Shown here: piece after piece, positions 32,367-47,300 of the stretch
Position numbering within the stretch: the stretch's first letter is position 1
Layout of the letters: each line of letters begins with the position of its first letter
From: Branchinecta lynchi
Lineage: Eukaryota > Arthropoda > Branchiopoda > Anostraca > Branchinectidae
Direction: 5' to 3'
Assembly: GCA_023053575.1 (NCBI GenBank)
Contig: JAKZAP010000001.1
Span: 21,222,533 to 21,286,532 of the forward strand
DNA: 64,000 nucleotides
Program-made: the position numbers and the translations under genes
Notes under the pieces: generated by a model
Databases searched by the model: none
What the model saw: only the letters and a program-made list of their open reading frames with translations
What the model was told of the DNA's origin: nothing

Positions 32367-35300
32367 GTAAGAGACCTGTTTATTTTTGTTTGTCTGGTAG
32401 CCTAATTTATGGATCCGGAAAGTTAGTGGCAAGGTACCTGTGAGGTTTTGACACTGTATAGAGCGATTCCTGATAAGTGAAAACGGATATGAAACATGGC
32501 AGTACCGACCAATTAAGAGGTCAGGCTTTTACTAGAAGATGCAAAATAATAAATACAAAAATAACAACAGTAGGGTTCAGGACTTATTTTGTGGTGAAAT
32601 TTTTAAACCTTCAGTATCTCATTTCTTGTTATATTTATTCATTTTGTCTCCAATTACGTGCATGTTCCGAATAGTTACCAAACGTCGTTAATTCAATCCC
32701 AGAATCGAAAGCAGAGTGAAAGTAGTTTCATGTAGCCTGTTCGAATCCAGGATATAAAAATAAGCTGTCTTTTAGTTGAAATTTATGCGGAATTCATCTA
32801 AGCCGGTTTTTAGAGTTTCTTTGAGCGTAACTACGGTAATTAGTGCGGAACACGCTCTACATGATTGCAAGGTGATAGGATGAATCCCATATGTCAAGCT
32901 TCTAATTTTCAGAGTAAAACTATATCAAAACAATCGGATTTCTTATTTTATATAATGTATCAAACAACATTTCGCGGTGGACAGTCGGGACGGGTTAGAG
33001 TCGAGTGAAGCTTCGTTGGGGTTTAGCATCGTCCGACGGTTTCACTCCGTCTGGAGGCCAACAGTTGTTTCACCCGTCGCTCCGATTTCAATACTAAAGT
33101 CTCTTTTTCGGAAAGGTAGAGAATTGAGACAAAATTAAAAAAGACCCATGGTTGCCCACAAGTTTTCTTGTTTCTTGGTTGGCATGTGAACTACCACGGC
33201 AGTAGATTTGCAGATGTGGAAATTCCGATTCTTTCTGTTGCTCCGAATCCCGGTCCCTTTTCGAATTGTAACACGTTGGCCCAACCGAATTGTTATGTTA
33301 TATAATGAGCTTGGATGACTAGTATTCAGGATGTTCGTCGAGATTAGGATGTTGCGGATCCCTTTTAAAAAGGTACTGGTCTAGCCTAGATGTGACCGAA
33401 CTTCTGGATCTTAATGGGGTTCTGACGATCTGGAAAGCTCCGCTAGTTTATGCGCCAGCTATTTTGGCTACTTTGGCTAAAACTCGCTTGACTTCTCGAG
33501 AAAGTGATTTTGCGCGTGGTGGATTTTCGCTTTGCTTTTCTAAAAGGGAATAATGAGAATGCCGCAATCGCGCTTAAACGTAACTCTTACTAGAAATTAT
33601 ATTTTCGCGATGAAATGGTTTCGGAAACATCATGTTCCGAAAATGTCAGTACTTGTCCCGTGAAACTAGCTATTTTCTTGTTGACGCTTTTCTCCGGACT
33701 TATGGTGCATTTACACATTGCGTAGAATCCGAGCGTATTTTGAAATCCGAGCGTATTTTACGCACGTTTTGAGCTTGAAAATATTTCTAGCAATACGGAC
33801 GTATTTGAGAAATCAGTCCGTTTTGTATCTAAATAGTCCGTATTGCTAGAAATTTTTTCAAGCTCAAAACGTGCGTAAAACACGCTCGGATTTCAAAATA
33901 CGCTCGGATTTTACGCAGTGTGTAAACCTACCATTACCGTTCCCGAAGTGGAGATTCAAATCAAAATATTTGAAAACTGTGCGCCCCGTGGTTGACAAGA
34001 CCAAAGGTTTCGATGGGATCCCAAAAATCGAATATTTTGTGGACTTCTTGATCCAGACAGCCGTTTTTGTAGATCTTCGCGTCTTCGCCAGACATCTTTA
34101 ACATTTTGCTATTTAGGAACCTATCCCATAATCCACCTCTTGAATATGTAAAAAATTTTTTACTGTTTGGAGTTTTTGGCAACTTACGGCCAAACAACCA
34201 ATCATATGAGAAAATCAAGTTCAGATATGGATTAAGCAAGGATTTTTACTGCAGTATCTCATCCTTGGTCGACTTTAGAAAGGTACTTTACCATGACTAA
34301 ATTCTTCGTATTTTAGCAGCATTCTCGGCGAACTGCATGGACGGTAAAAATAGCTAGTGATTTTGAGAGGAGAACCTTTCAATACTAATTTCCGGGTCTA
34401 GGCATATCTTGCCAGATTGTCTATCAAGGAAATAAAGTTTGAAATTCGATTCAGCATGTCTCCTTACCCTGATACCCAATCTCTAATTGACTTTAGAAAC
34501 AACTCCGACACACCCCTGACACGACTATCTCATCAGCTTATTAAATATAGCCTATTGTTTTTCCCTTAATTCGGAACCCCTCCTCTACCTCTAAATATAG
34601 GGTTACAGGACCCATCTACGAACTTGGCTTATACTTTGCCACTGCATCCTCATAAGAAGTTTGAACGACATATCTCACCCCCCTTCGACCCCCCGACACG
34701 ACAGACTGCCGTGACTAAACCCAAAGAATATGGACGTTAGGTGTAAATAGTCTTTGATTAAACCCAAGAAACATGTGTGCGTCATACAACGCGACGAGTG
34801 TCATTACTGACGCGCAGAGCTTTCGCCTATGGATAAAGGGGTAGGATAGGGACCGGTATAGCCACCTGGTTTTTCCGAACATTGGTGGACAAATTTGATC
34901 AAATTGTTCACGAGACAGTTGTCGAATACATTTTGCCCTTTTGACCCAGTAGATGCCGGTTGGGAATGATAACTAAACTGATCGCATATACTTTGTGTTT
35001 ATCTTTAGTACCGTATGTTCGACAGTTGCAGCAGCTTGTCTCCTTCTCGACTATACCTTATCCACTATATCATTGGGTTTTGGAATGTCATTCTAAATTT
35101 CCGGATTCCCGGCGAACCACTTGTCCGGCGATAAGATAATTTTCATATTCTGATTCAGCATGCCCGTTTACACCAGAACCGAGCACCTAATCAACTTCAG
35201 ATTCAACTTTTACTTTTTACAAATTTTCCTTTTTTTGCCAGATTCCGGGTGAACTACTTGTCCAGCGAGAAAATAACTTTCATATTCGGATTTAGCATGT

Positions 35301-38300
35301 CTTTTTACCCATTAATCGACTATTAGCTTTTAAAGAATATTTATTTTGACCCCTTAATCTGAAACCCTAACCTATCCCTAAATATACAGCTCTGGCGCCC
35401 GTCTAAGAACTTGACCTGTCCCTTGACCCAAAGAGTTTCATCAAAATATCTCTTTTCCTTCGACAGTTATCGTGCTGACAGACGGGCGGACGGACGGACA
35501 GACGGACAACTTTTGTGAAGTCATAAGTATCCCTGCACTTACGTTTTGGGATCCCAAAAAGTGGGAAAAGTTGCCAAAGATAGGCCTACTACCAAGTCTT
35601 CAAAAACGAAACAAAATATGAAGACTCTCATGTCGCTATTTTTGAGAGAGTTGTCGGCAGACCTTGAAGCTTTCGGCGAAGCTTCCGCTGCTTGACTGCA
35701 AACAGCAAACTCGGTTTTGCCGAAATACCGCCAAGTAGAAAGAAACAGTTGCGAAGGGTTTGGATTTCTGAAGCTCATAATTCCACAGCTGAGCTAGGGA
35801 TAATATAAAGGCAAATTAAGTACGAGGGGTCCTTTAAGTTAAGGAACCGAAGCCTATTCATTATTAATAATAATAACAACAACTATATTTCCCCCAAGGG
35901 CCATATCATAACAAGGCAAAACAAGACCAAAGGTGTCGATGGGATCCCAAAAATCTAATATTTGATTCAGACAATCGGGTCTTGTCTTCGCCAGATCCAG
36001 TCTTGGACAGGCTAATCATCAGAGAAAACCAAGTTCAGATATACCTCTATAAGCCATATCTATTTTGACGATACTGACCGAGACTTCCTGCCGATTTCCG
36101 AGCGAACTACTAGTCCAGCAAAAAAAAAATTCAGAAACAAAACCACCGTATCTCCTTATCCCTATAAAGAACATCTAATCAACTTTGAATAAAAGTTTGA
36201 CTTAAAAAAAAAATCCGGTTACAACCGGATTCCAGAATAGTTATATATCCGGGCAAAAAACCATTGTCATATACCGACTCAGCCTCTCTTCTTACCCCTT
36301 AATCTGTCATCTAATGGAACTTTTGCTTTTAACAAATTTTCCGGTTTTGGCGGATTCCGGGCTAACTAGTTGTCCGGCGAGAAATGATTTTCACCATCGT
36401 GTTCGGCATGTCTTCTTACCCCTAAATCGACTATTTAATCAACTCAAATAGAACTTTTACTTTTAACCAATTTTCCGGTTTTTGCCGGATTCCGGACGAA
36501 CTACTTGTCCGGCGTGAAAATGGTTTTCACTACCGTTCTCAGCATGCCTTCTTACCCCATAATCGACCATCACATTAGCTGTTTAAAAACATTTTGTATG
36601 TCTCTTAATTTGAACCCCCTCCCCCACACCTAAATATGGAGCTACATAGCCCATCTATGAACTTGACCTTACCCTTGACCCAATGAATCCTCACACCAAG
36701 TTTCATCAAAATATCTCATTGCCTTCGAGAGATATCGTGCTTACAGACGGACAGACGGACATTTTTGCGTTGTCATAGGTATCCCTCCACTTACGTTTTG
36801 GGATCCCAAAAACAGCGGAAACGTCAAAAGAACATTTAACATTTAAACATTTAAACACACGTCTCGGGGGAGCGCCTCCCCTCACAGGAAAGCAGCTGAA
36901 GAGGGGATCACTCCAGGCTCACGCTGCAGATCAGCGTTAGTCAATAGAGGCGGCGAGCAACCTGGCCGTTTTTGCGATATATTGGGCACGAGAGAAATGC
37001 CAAAAAGTTACGAGCAATACGACCGAAATAGCCTTATTTTCACTGTATTAGAGCAGTGGCCGGATTTCAGACGATTATGTTTTTTAGTGCAATTTTAATA
37101 ATGGTCCATTTACACACTGCGTAAAATCCGAGCGTAGTTTGAAATCCGAGCGTATTTTACGCACGTTTTGAGCTTGAAAAGATTTCTAGCAATACGAACG
37201 TTTTTGAATACAAAAAGGACCGATTTATCTATTTACGTCCGTATTGCTAGAAATCTTTTCAAGCTCAAAACGAGCGTAAAATACGCTCGGATTTCAAAAT
37301 ACGCTCGGATTTTACGCAGTGTGTAAACCCACCATAATTTTAGCGCTGAAGCTTTATACAGACCCTTTTTCATTATTTGTGTAATTAATCAAAACTTAAC
37401 AGCTCCGAGATCTGTCAGTCCTGTTACTCTTCTTCTTTCACGACAAATTTGTCAATGGGAGTGACGTCTAAAGTTTGTAAACTCGGTCTCGTGATTTGGC
37501 ACTCTTCTTCATCGTTGGCAAGATTCTAGATTCAAAATAAGTTGGGTAATAATGATGATGTTTTTGAGCCGAAAGGCCGTACGGTAAAAAATATGTAAAA
37601 GCAAACTAAACGACGGTGTTCCGTTGACTGATCTGGGCTAACCGATCTGTGTTAAATTTTAGTGCTTCCTGAGCATATTTAGTCTCTTCGAGGATGAGGT
37701 TTGGTTGGGGGATGCCGGAATACCGGAAAGCAAAACCGAACAACAACCCTTAGCAGATTTCTTTCTCAAACCTGAAAGCGCTTGATTTTTTGGAGCATAG
37801 TAGGCCTAGTCTATTCTTGGTTTTACTTTCACGTTATGATCCCAGGGTTAACTAAAAAGTAATTCCATCTTTCGAAAGTACATGTAACTTTTTTCTTACG
37901 TAACGAATTGTGAATCGAGGTGACCTGCAGAGGTTTTTAGCCTCGTGATTTGGCACTACTTTTTGTCTGGCAGGATTCCAAGTTTTCATGCCAGATTCTC
38001 ATATTTTTTTGGACCAGGATTACATGACCCTTTCTGTCATGATGCCGTACCCTCGCTCTCTTGTTGATTTTAGGGAAGGAGGTTAGAGCGCCAAGGGCAG
38101 AAGAATTTGTCTTGGTTATAAGCTGCTGAAGGTTCACCGAAAAGCACATAGTTTCTTTTTTTTCTTTTTTTTTTGCCAAGGATCCCAGAAAACTAATTAG
38201 TCTTTCGTCATTCCCAGTGTTTACTATCTCTAGATCGCCCACATCAAAAACAAATAAGCCAGTAGAATCTCCGTCTTTAGTCTTAGGCAGCGACTATGGA

Positions 38301-41300
38301 TACCCCGACAAAACAAATCTGAGCTGAGCTAGAGGTATTTGCTGAGCTTTGAGTTGCTGCCCGTCTACTTCTCTCTTCGCCATCCACAATCAGAGGAATT
38401 AGTGCAGGAGGCGCGGTGACCCGGTCTGCTGCGCGTCCAGACAACCAATCGGCTTTACTTTAGTAATTTCGTTCGAGGCTTCACAGCGATAGAGCTGTTT
38501 GTAAAGGTACCGAATTGGGACATTGCATAGCTCCTACCCGCTCGTTTGCGTCGGAGAGGGTACAGGGATTTATTCGATTCCGCATGGTCGTATTACAAAG
38601 ATAGACGGAGGTCCTTGTGCTGATTTGTTCTTGCCCACATTCAGGTCGCCATCCGAAATCAGAGCTCCGTACGACCACTGAGTCGTTTTTCGGCGTCATG
38701 TTTGTGTGCCATGCATTGTTTTTTTTTTTTGCAGAAACGAATTGTGAGCCACACACTGGGCCCGCAAGTTGAACCTCGCGGTAACGTCCTTTTGTCTTTC
38801 TTTCAGCGAGGAATGTCTGAAAATTAAAAATAAAACATTCATTAACTCCTAACAACTTCAAACTTACGTAAAAACCATTCTGTACCTTTAGGGTCCTCAG
38901 TTTTATGTCTATCTGCTTGATAAAGTGGCTAATTTTGAATTTCCTCCAAAACTGAAAACCACCTCGAAAGCACTTTGTCGAATTCGAGGCACAAAGCTAG
39001 CAACAGAAACTTTGTTGGTCAAGGAAACCGGCGGAAACACAGACGACCTCGGGAACGCTCTTTTCGACTTTCGGGCCACAACCACTTTGTGGGGTCACGA
39101 AAAAAACTTCGCTGAACTGTCAGAAGTTTCATAGCAGCTATCACAAGGATGCGCAGTTTCAACAGACAACACTTAGGATATAATCTGCATTACATGTTAC
39201 AACCTTATGCATTACATGTTACGCATAATAAGCATTGCCAGAAAGAGCCGGAAAATGCCGGAACGGCACCATCTGGCTTTTGTGTGTGCGGTCGTGATAT
39301 CGGATCATGATGACATATCGACAGATATCGGAAAAGTCAGCAGATGCTTTTCTGCTGAATTTTTCAACAGAAAACGGTACAGTGGAATCCACAATAATCA
39401 TTCCTGTCGACCGTTAGTGGTCTCTCCCCCCTCCTGCCATATCAATCATCTCCCTTAACCTTTCTTATCTAAAGCCATAGTTTCAATCCAGCGCGAACAT
39501 CTCAAGGATACCCAAAATAGACGTTTAGGCACAAGAGGAAAAGGGTTGCGGTCATCCCTAGGAGAGACCAGCCGTGATTGGGACCAAAATTGTTTGGCTT
39601 GCTATAACTTTAAAAGTTGTAAACTCATTTTCTTGTTAAGTATTGCAAATGGAAGTCTAATCTATACTCTGCTTATCAGATTTTCTCCAATATTGTGTTG
39701 CTGTTAATTTAAGATTAGAAAGAGAAATAGCAAAGTCCTCCATTTTGTCCAATCATCAACTTGCCGTCTACCCTCGGCTTGGGACATAATGGTGGCTTCA
39801 TTGGGCCTCAATTACGTCAGATACGGTAATTGTCTACACCTGCAAAACAAGTGTAAAAGGAACGTAATGTACAGAAAGGAGATGAAAAGAAACCAAATAC
39901 ATGAAATCTCAATTTGTGGGGTATTTTCACCAATGATGAAGTGCCTCACCGCTGTGTTCCACCCGAACTCATGGGATCTCCTATAACTTAAGCACAACGC
40001 TTATTTTTTCTTATACAGATTTCTCATCTGTCCACAGATTTGCAGGATTTCCGTATTTTTCTCATGTAAGGCCTTTCATATCTTCCGGATGCTCAATTCC
40101 CTTCCATGTTGTTAACAAACATTCTGAAACCAGCGAGTAAAGTAAATTGATAAGTTACATTGTGACTAAAGAGCCCGATTTGCAGTGTATCGCAGACATC
40201 CCCATTTTCTGGTTCGGATACTGCTTGACCCCCTCACGGCTAGTACGTATGTCCCAGTCGTCATATTTTGACCTGAAGTTAATGTGACCTGAAATTTTTT
40301 TTTATGGATGGTGCTCACATACGAAACTCTGATATCTCAGGAAAAGCATAATTATTAAGCTTCAATGCGAGCTATCATTGTGTTGCGAGAGCAACACTTT
40401 GGTTTTGTCCTCGTTTTTTTTTTTTTTTTTTTTTTTTTTCCTATGACTCCGAATTCATTTTATTCCTGGTAACTGAGAAGGGTCTAACCTGTGCGGTTTT
40501 TACGGAAAGTGTGGACCTTAGGCCGGATTGACGAATATGACATTACATTTTGGAAAGCTCCGTAGAACTCTTGCCTGGGGCCAATAAGGATGGTTTTTGC
40601 TTGTCATCGAGCCAGAGCCTACGGTTTGCGAAGTGAAGTGGAGTTGTATAGCCTATGTCAGAGAGGACTATCTGAAGTTGTGTAGCGAACCTTTCGTTTC
40701 ATCAAAAGATGTTTCTGCTTTCGAGTGGAAAGCTCCGTTCTAGCACGCAAGTAGGCAGGCACCAGTTTCAAATTGAAGATGGACTAAAATCTATAAGTGT
40801 TAAATATATGCGGCAGTTACCCGGCCCCACAGCCAACATATCTTCTTTGAGTGATAAATAGAAAAATCTACAGAGACAAAAAAGTGGCTTTTTCCCACGG
40901 GTCCGAAAGTGCTGCCATCTATTGTTTCTGTCTATGTCTGCGACGATTTCAGCTGAGTTTATAAATTTTTTTTTTTGCACTTTGGTTTGTGGTAGAGTAA
41001 CGGTATCAGATGTGCCTCTTAAACTTTAAAAGTTCTCTCATTGCTAAAGAAACTAGAGCTTATCCTTTGCTCCTTTCTAAGTCGTGACGTTAGAAAGTTG
41101 GCCTACGGCAAAAAAGTCAACTTTTGAACTAAGACAGGTAGAATTTTTTTTTCGACGGCAATCGATAGCCATTGATGGGCTGATCAAAGTATATGTCATC
41201 CATTTTTTGGTACAAAAATTCCTTCATGAGATACACCAGTTTGAAAATTTCAAAGGGGTTGACAACTTCATAGTAAGGTACATTGAAACCAAAAATAGGC

Positions 41301-44300
41301 GATACCAGTTATGATGCATATAGGGGACTTTTAAGCAACAGTCGACTGTTAGCCCATAATCATCTTCGGTAATGAGGGGTTTGCAGCTTTTGCTAGTTGG
41401 TATACCTGTTATTTGTTTCCGGTGTATTCGATGGTAAGAACAATTTGGTTCCCAATGGTAAGATATGCAAGGGACTTGTAAGTAATAATCGGCTGTTATG
41501 CTACAATCATCTTCTGCGATGATGGGTTTGCAGCTTTTGCTAGCTGGTGTACCCATTATTTGTTTCCGGTTAACTTAATGTATATCACGGGAGAGGGACT
41601 TGTAAGTAGGAATCGGTTCACGAGGGGTTAGGAATTTTTGCAAATGGGTGCACATTGTATTCGATTTCTATAAATCTGACGGTAAGAAAGTTTGTGTCGA
41701 TGGTCTATCAATGTAACCGAGGATTAACTGTTTACACAACGGATACAAACGAAAATGTAAAGCAATGAGGTAGTTTCATAATAATTAATAGTGTCATCTA
41801 TGGTATTTTAATCCTGAAAAGTTACGGATAGCTTTCTATTACCAACTAGATTATATAAGTCACGATGTCTACGATTGAAAAGGATAAAGTACAATTGACT
41901 GCAAAGTTAATTTAGTCCCTTCTTCCTATATTATTTTGTTGTTGTTTTTACAACGCTGAAGAATACCTTTTGATCATATGATTAATTTTTTTAGAACATC
42001 CCGTTTAAAAAGCTTATGCTATAATCATCTTCAGCGATGAGGGGCTTGCAACTTTTGATAGCTGGTATATCCATTATTTGTTTCCGGTGAATTTGATGTC
42101 AATCACGGGTGACGGACTTGTAAGTAAGAATCGGTTCACGAGGGGCTAGAAATTTTTGAAAATTGGTGCACATTGTATTCGATTTCTGTAAATATGACAG
42201 TAAGAAAGTTTGTATCGATGGTCTATCGCTATAACCTAGGATTAACTGTTTACGCAACGGGTACAAACGATACGGTAATGTAAAACAATAAGGTAATTTT
42301 GTAATAATTAATAGTGTCATCTATGGTATTTTAATCCTGAAAAGTTACGGATAGCTTTATAATATCAACTAGATTATATAAGATATTGTTCCAAGTTTTC
42401 ATCCGTCACGATATCTACGATTGAAAAGGATAAAGTTCGACTTCGACGGCAATCGATCGCCGCTGATGAGCTGATCAAAGTATATGACATCCATTTTTTG
42501 GTAAAAAAATTCCTTTATGAGATACACCAGTTTGAAAGTTTCAAGGGGTTGACAACTTCAGTAGTAAGATACACACTGAAACCAAAAATAGGCGATACCA
42601 GTTGTGAGACTTTTAGGGGACTTGTACGCGACAGGTGACTATTAGCTCATAATCATCTTCGTCAATGAGGGGTTTGCAGCTCTCGCTAGTTGGCGTACCT
42701 GTCATTTGATGAACAATTTGGTTCCCAAATGTAAAACTTGCAAGGGACTTTTAAGTAATAATCGGCTGTTATGCTACACAAATCTTCAGCGATTATGGGT
42801 TTGCAACTTTTGCTAGTCGGTGTACCCATTATTTTTATCCGGTGAACTTGATGTCTATCACGGGAAAGGGACTTGTCAGTAGAATCGGTGTACGAGGGGC
42901 TAGAATTTTGTGCAAATTGTTGCAAATTGTATTCGATTTATATAGATCTGACGGTAAGAAAGTTTGTATCGTTGGTCTATCGCTGTAACCTAGGATTTAC
43001 TGTTAACGCAACGGGTACAAACGATACTGTAATGTAAAACAAGGTAGTTTCGTAATAATTAATAGTGTCATCTATGGTATTTTAATCCTAAAAAGTTACG
43101 GATAGCTTTATAATACCAACTAGATTATATAGGATATTATTCCAAGTTTTCATCCGTCACGATGTCTACGATTGAAAAGGATAAAGTTCAACTGACTGCA
43201 AAGTCAATTTAGTCCCTTTTTCCGATATGCTTTTGTTGTCGTTAGGGCAATCGATAGCCCTTGAAGAGCTGATCAAAATATATGCCATCCATTTTTTTGA
43301 ACAAAAATCCTTCATGAGATAAACCAGTTTGAAAGTTTCAGGGGGTTGACAACTTTAGGAGTAAGGTACACACTGAAACCAAAAATAGGCGATACCAGTT
43401 GTGAGACATGTAAGGGACTTGTAAGCAACAGTCGACTGTAAGCAACAGTCGACTGTTAGCTCATAATCATCTTCGGCAACGAGGAGTTTGCAGCTTTTGC
43501 TAGTTGGTATACCTGTTATTTGTCTCAGGTGTATTCGATGGTAAGAACAATTTTGTTCCCAATTGTAAGACATGCATGGGACTTGTAAGTAATAATCGGC
43601 TTTTATGCTATAATCATCTTCAGCGATGAGGGGTTTGCAACTTTTGATAGCTGGTGTATCCATTATTTGTTTCCGGTGAATTTGATGTCAATCACGGGAG
43701 AGGGACTTGTAAGTAAGCACGAGGGGCTAGACATTTTTAAAAATTGGTGCACATTGTATTCGATTCCTGTAAATATGACAGTAAGAAAGTTTGTATCGAT
43801 GGTCTATCGCTATAACCTAGGATTAACTGTTTACGCAACGGGTACAAACGATACGGTAATGTAAAACAATAAGGTAGTTTTGTAATAATTAATAGTGTCA
43901 TCTATGGTATTTTAATCCTGAAACGTTACGGATAGCCTTCTTCCGATATTGTTTTGTTGTTGGTTTTACAACGCTAAAGAACATCTTTTGATTAAGTGAT
44001 TATTCTTTTTAGAACATACCGTTTTAAAAGCTTCGATAAGTTGACAATTTCAGCATTTAACCGACAGCGAAGAAACAAAACCAAAGTGTTGCTCTCGCAA
44101 CACTTTAGCCGGCGAAGCCGGACAAAGGTTGCCGCAACACTTCACGTTGCCCGGGCAACGTAGGTCTAGTTCGATCTTGTATCGTAACGCTGTGAAGGTG
44201 TGTCCAACTTCAGAGTTCGCCATCGAATTTACAAACAGGGTCGAAAAACTTATTTCGAACAATTTTCTGAAACAAATTTGGTCCAGTAATGACCGTAACT

Positions 44301-47300
44301 AGATTCAAATGTCCGCCGCTAGATAGCGGCTCAGCAGCGAATTAACAAGAATTTTTGCTTAACATCAGAAAGCCGTTTATGGGAAATTTCATGTGAAATC
44401 TGTGTTATGCTTCGGTTTGAAGAGACACAAGTGGTAGCTTAAACTTTAATTGAAAAGCCAGTTTATTTTTATATCCTAATTTCGAGTACACAGAGTTATT
44501 TTGACTCATCTAAGGGATGTTTATTCTTTTCATCTCGGGCTCTAGCAGTGACGTTCAGAATATGTGCTGAAGCTAAAAGTCATCCAGCCGACAGGGTGGA
44601 TTTCAATAGCCGTTAGATAGATACGAACATTCCGTAAAAATAAATTCATTTGATAAAAATCGATTATTCGTAAACAGCGAAGAAACAAGTAGCACATTTT
44701 CGTCGGGCACTCAAGCCTATTTAAGTGAATAGATGATGGATAACTAGACTGTCGTATCTCAACCCTTTCGGTTATACTTTAAAAGGAGGTCCTTCCTAAG
44801 AAGTGCTTTTATATTTAGATGACAGTGGACTGCGGAAAGTCAAGACATGCCCAGTTGCCCTTCGTCAGCTACACGAAGAGTACCTTGAGCAACAGCTCGG
44901 CAGGTAAGGAACCGCTTAATCTTCTAGTAAGAATTTTTAGGATATAGAATATTAGAATATTTTTAATTTTAATTTTTACCCCCCCCCCCTCCCCCCCCCC
45001 CCCCGAAACATACAAAAATAGTCATTTTCAACGGCTTTTTTCTCTGATCAGTGTCTTTGTTGTACTTTTGTGTCGGAACCACAGTTTTTTCCTGTATCCA
45101 GGAAAAAATTTCCTGGATACAGTCCTGTCCGAGAACATAGGTAGACATCTAGCATATACCAGCTCTTATAGTTGACCAGTTTATTTTCTTGAGGTATACC
45201 AGCATTCTAATGATCACCACTTAGACAGAAGTACACCAGTTTTTTGGGATCCCAAAACGTAAGTGGAGGGATACCTATGACATCGCAAAAGTTGTCCTTC
45301 TGTAAGCACGATAACTCTCGAAGAGAATGAGATATTTTGATGAAACTTGGTGTGAGGCTTGTTTGGTTCAAGAGTAAGGTCAAGTTCGTAGATGGGGTCT
45401 GTAGCCCTACATTTAGGGGTGGGGGAGGGGGTGTCATCGGAGTAGTTCGCCCGGAATCCGGCCAAAACCGGAAAGTTTGTTAAAAGTAAAAGTTTTTATT
45501 TGAAGTTGATTAGATGTTCGATTTAGGGATAAGAAGACATGCTGAAAATGATGATGAAACGCATTTGTTCGCCGGAAAAGTAGTTAGCCCGGAATCCGGC
45601 CAAAACCGGAAAGTCTGTTAAAAGTAAAAGTTTTATTTGAAGTTGATTAGATGTTCGATTTAGGTATAAGAAGACGTGCTGAACACGATGGTGAAAACCA
45701 TTTTCTCGCCGGGCAAGTAGTTCGCCCGGAATTCGGCCAAAACCGGAAAGTTTGTTCAAAGTAAAAGTTTTGTTTTAAGTTGATTAGATGTTCGATTAAG
45801 GGGTAAGAAGACATGCTGAACCCTTATGAGAACAGTATTTTCTACCAGGACAACTTGTTCGGCCGGAATCAGGCCAAACCGGAAAATTTGTTAAAAGCAA
45901 AAGTTTTATTTGAAGTTGATTAGATGACAGATTTAGGGGTAAGAAAAGACGCTGAATCTGTATATGACAATCTTTTTTTTTACCTGGACAAAAGTTCGTT
46001 TGGAATCCGGTTGAAACCGGATTTTTTTTTTATAAGTTGAACTTTCACTTGAAGTTGATTAGATGTTCTCTATACGGATAAGGTGATACGCTGAATTCGT
46101 TTCTGACCTTTTTTTTCTGGACAAGTATGGTAGTTCGTTCTCAATTGTCTGGATCAAATATTAGATTTTTGGGATCCCATTGAAACCTTTGGTCTTGTTT
46201 TAGCAGTGAAAGAACTTCTTAATTTGGATAGGCACACGTGGTAGCATTTTCATAATCCCAAGTGTAGAAGTGGAATGCTAAATCGAAGAAATCACGGATA
46301 AAAATGACTACTAATAGTAGATGGCAGCACTTTCGGACCTGTGGGAAAATGCTACTTTTTTCTTTCTGTAAATTCTTCTGTTTACTATTCTAAAAAGATA
46401 TGCTGTAATGGGACAAAACCGCACAATTATAATGTTTATTTAGACGAAAGCCATGCAACCAAGAATATGTAAAACAAAACAAACTAAACGGTTACACCAT
46501 CCCGAATCTAAACTGATATGTCTATAATAATAATAATAATAATAATTTATTGGAAAAAACCTAATACGGCCATACAACAGATTCCTGAAGCGCCAACAAC
46601 AATTTATAACACTAATAATGAAACACAAACTATTTTCTTCTTTTCATTGCATTCAAAACGAAAGAAACTACCTCACGGATTACACTTTTATTTGTCGACT
46701 TTAAGATACCAGGGAAGAGAACACCACCAGCCATCCCAACTAAACCCAATGAAGGAAGCTCTTGGCACTGTCCTAGAAGGTGGTCAATGGTATCTTGCCC
46801 AGTGCAACAAAGTGGGCAATTGTAGTTCTCCTCACCGACCTGTTTTCGCCTATCGAAAACTTTCTTTCTGTACCGTAATGGAAGAGAGTTAGTCCGGAGT
46901 TGGAACCATACCCTAAGTGCCTGCGCCGACAATCCTAATTTAAAATAATATTCAAATCCAAAAGTAGTTTTTATTTGTCTATAATAAAACAGTGTCTCTG
47001 ATTTATCCAGTGCTGCCTGCCAATTTTGAATTTCCTGATCCCGTAATACCTGCTCAAACTGTCGCAGCAACTGTGGCTGATCATCTGGTCCCAAACCATC
47101 GTTCCAAGCCAACGATAAACCTGCTTTATCGAGCATGGCTTTCACTTGGAGTGGCCAAGACCGAGAACCCTTCGACTCCATTAATTCTTTATATGCAATT
47201 TTTAGTAACCTGTCTTCGGGTAACCGAACTAACTTAAGCCAAAATCTGTATAGGTTTGAAACTTTGAGCGTAAGAATGGGGATTCCCATCTGAACTTTGC

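Noticed and set aside
32735..32760. GTTCGAATCC, resembling a tRNA T-arm or SINE B box
   Set aside because: No matching A box or cloverleaf within range; a chance match.
41224..43663. Similar small frames on the minus strand (GIPTSKSCKPLI-like repeats)
   Set aside because: They translate the ~150-bp sub-repeat of the tandem array; no start context, no consistent length.
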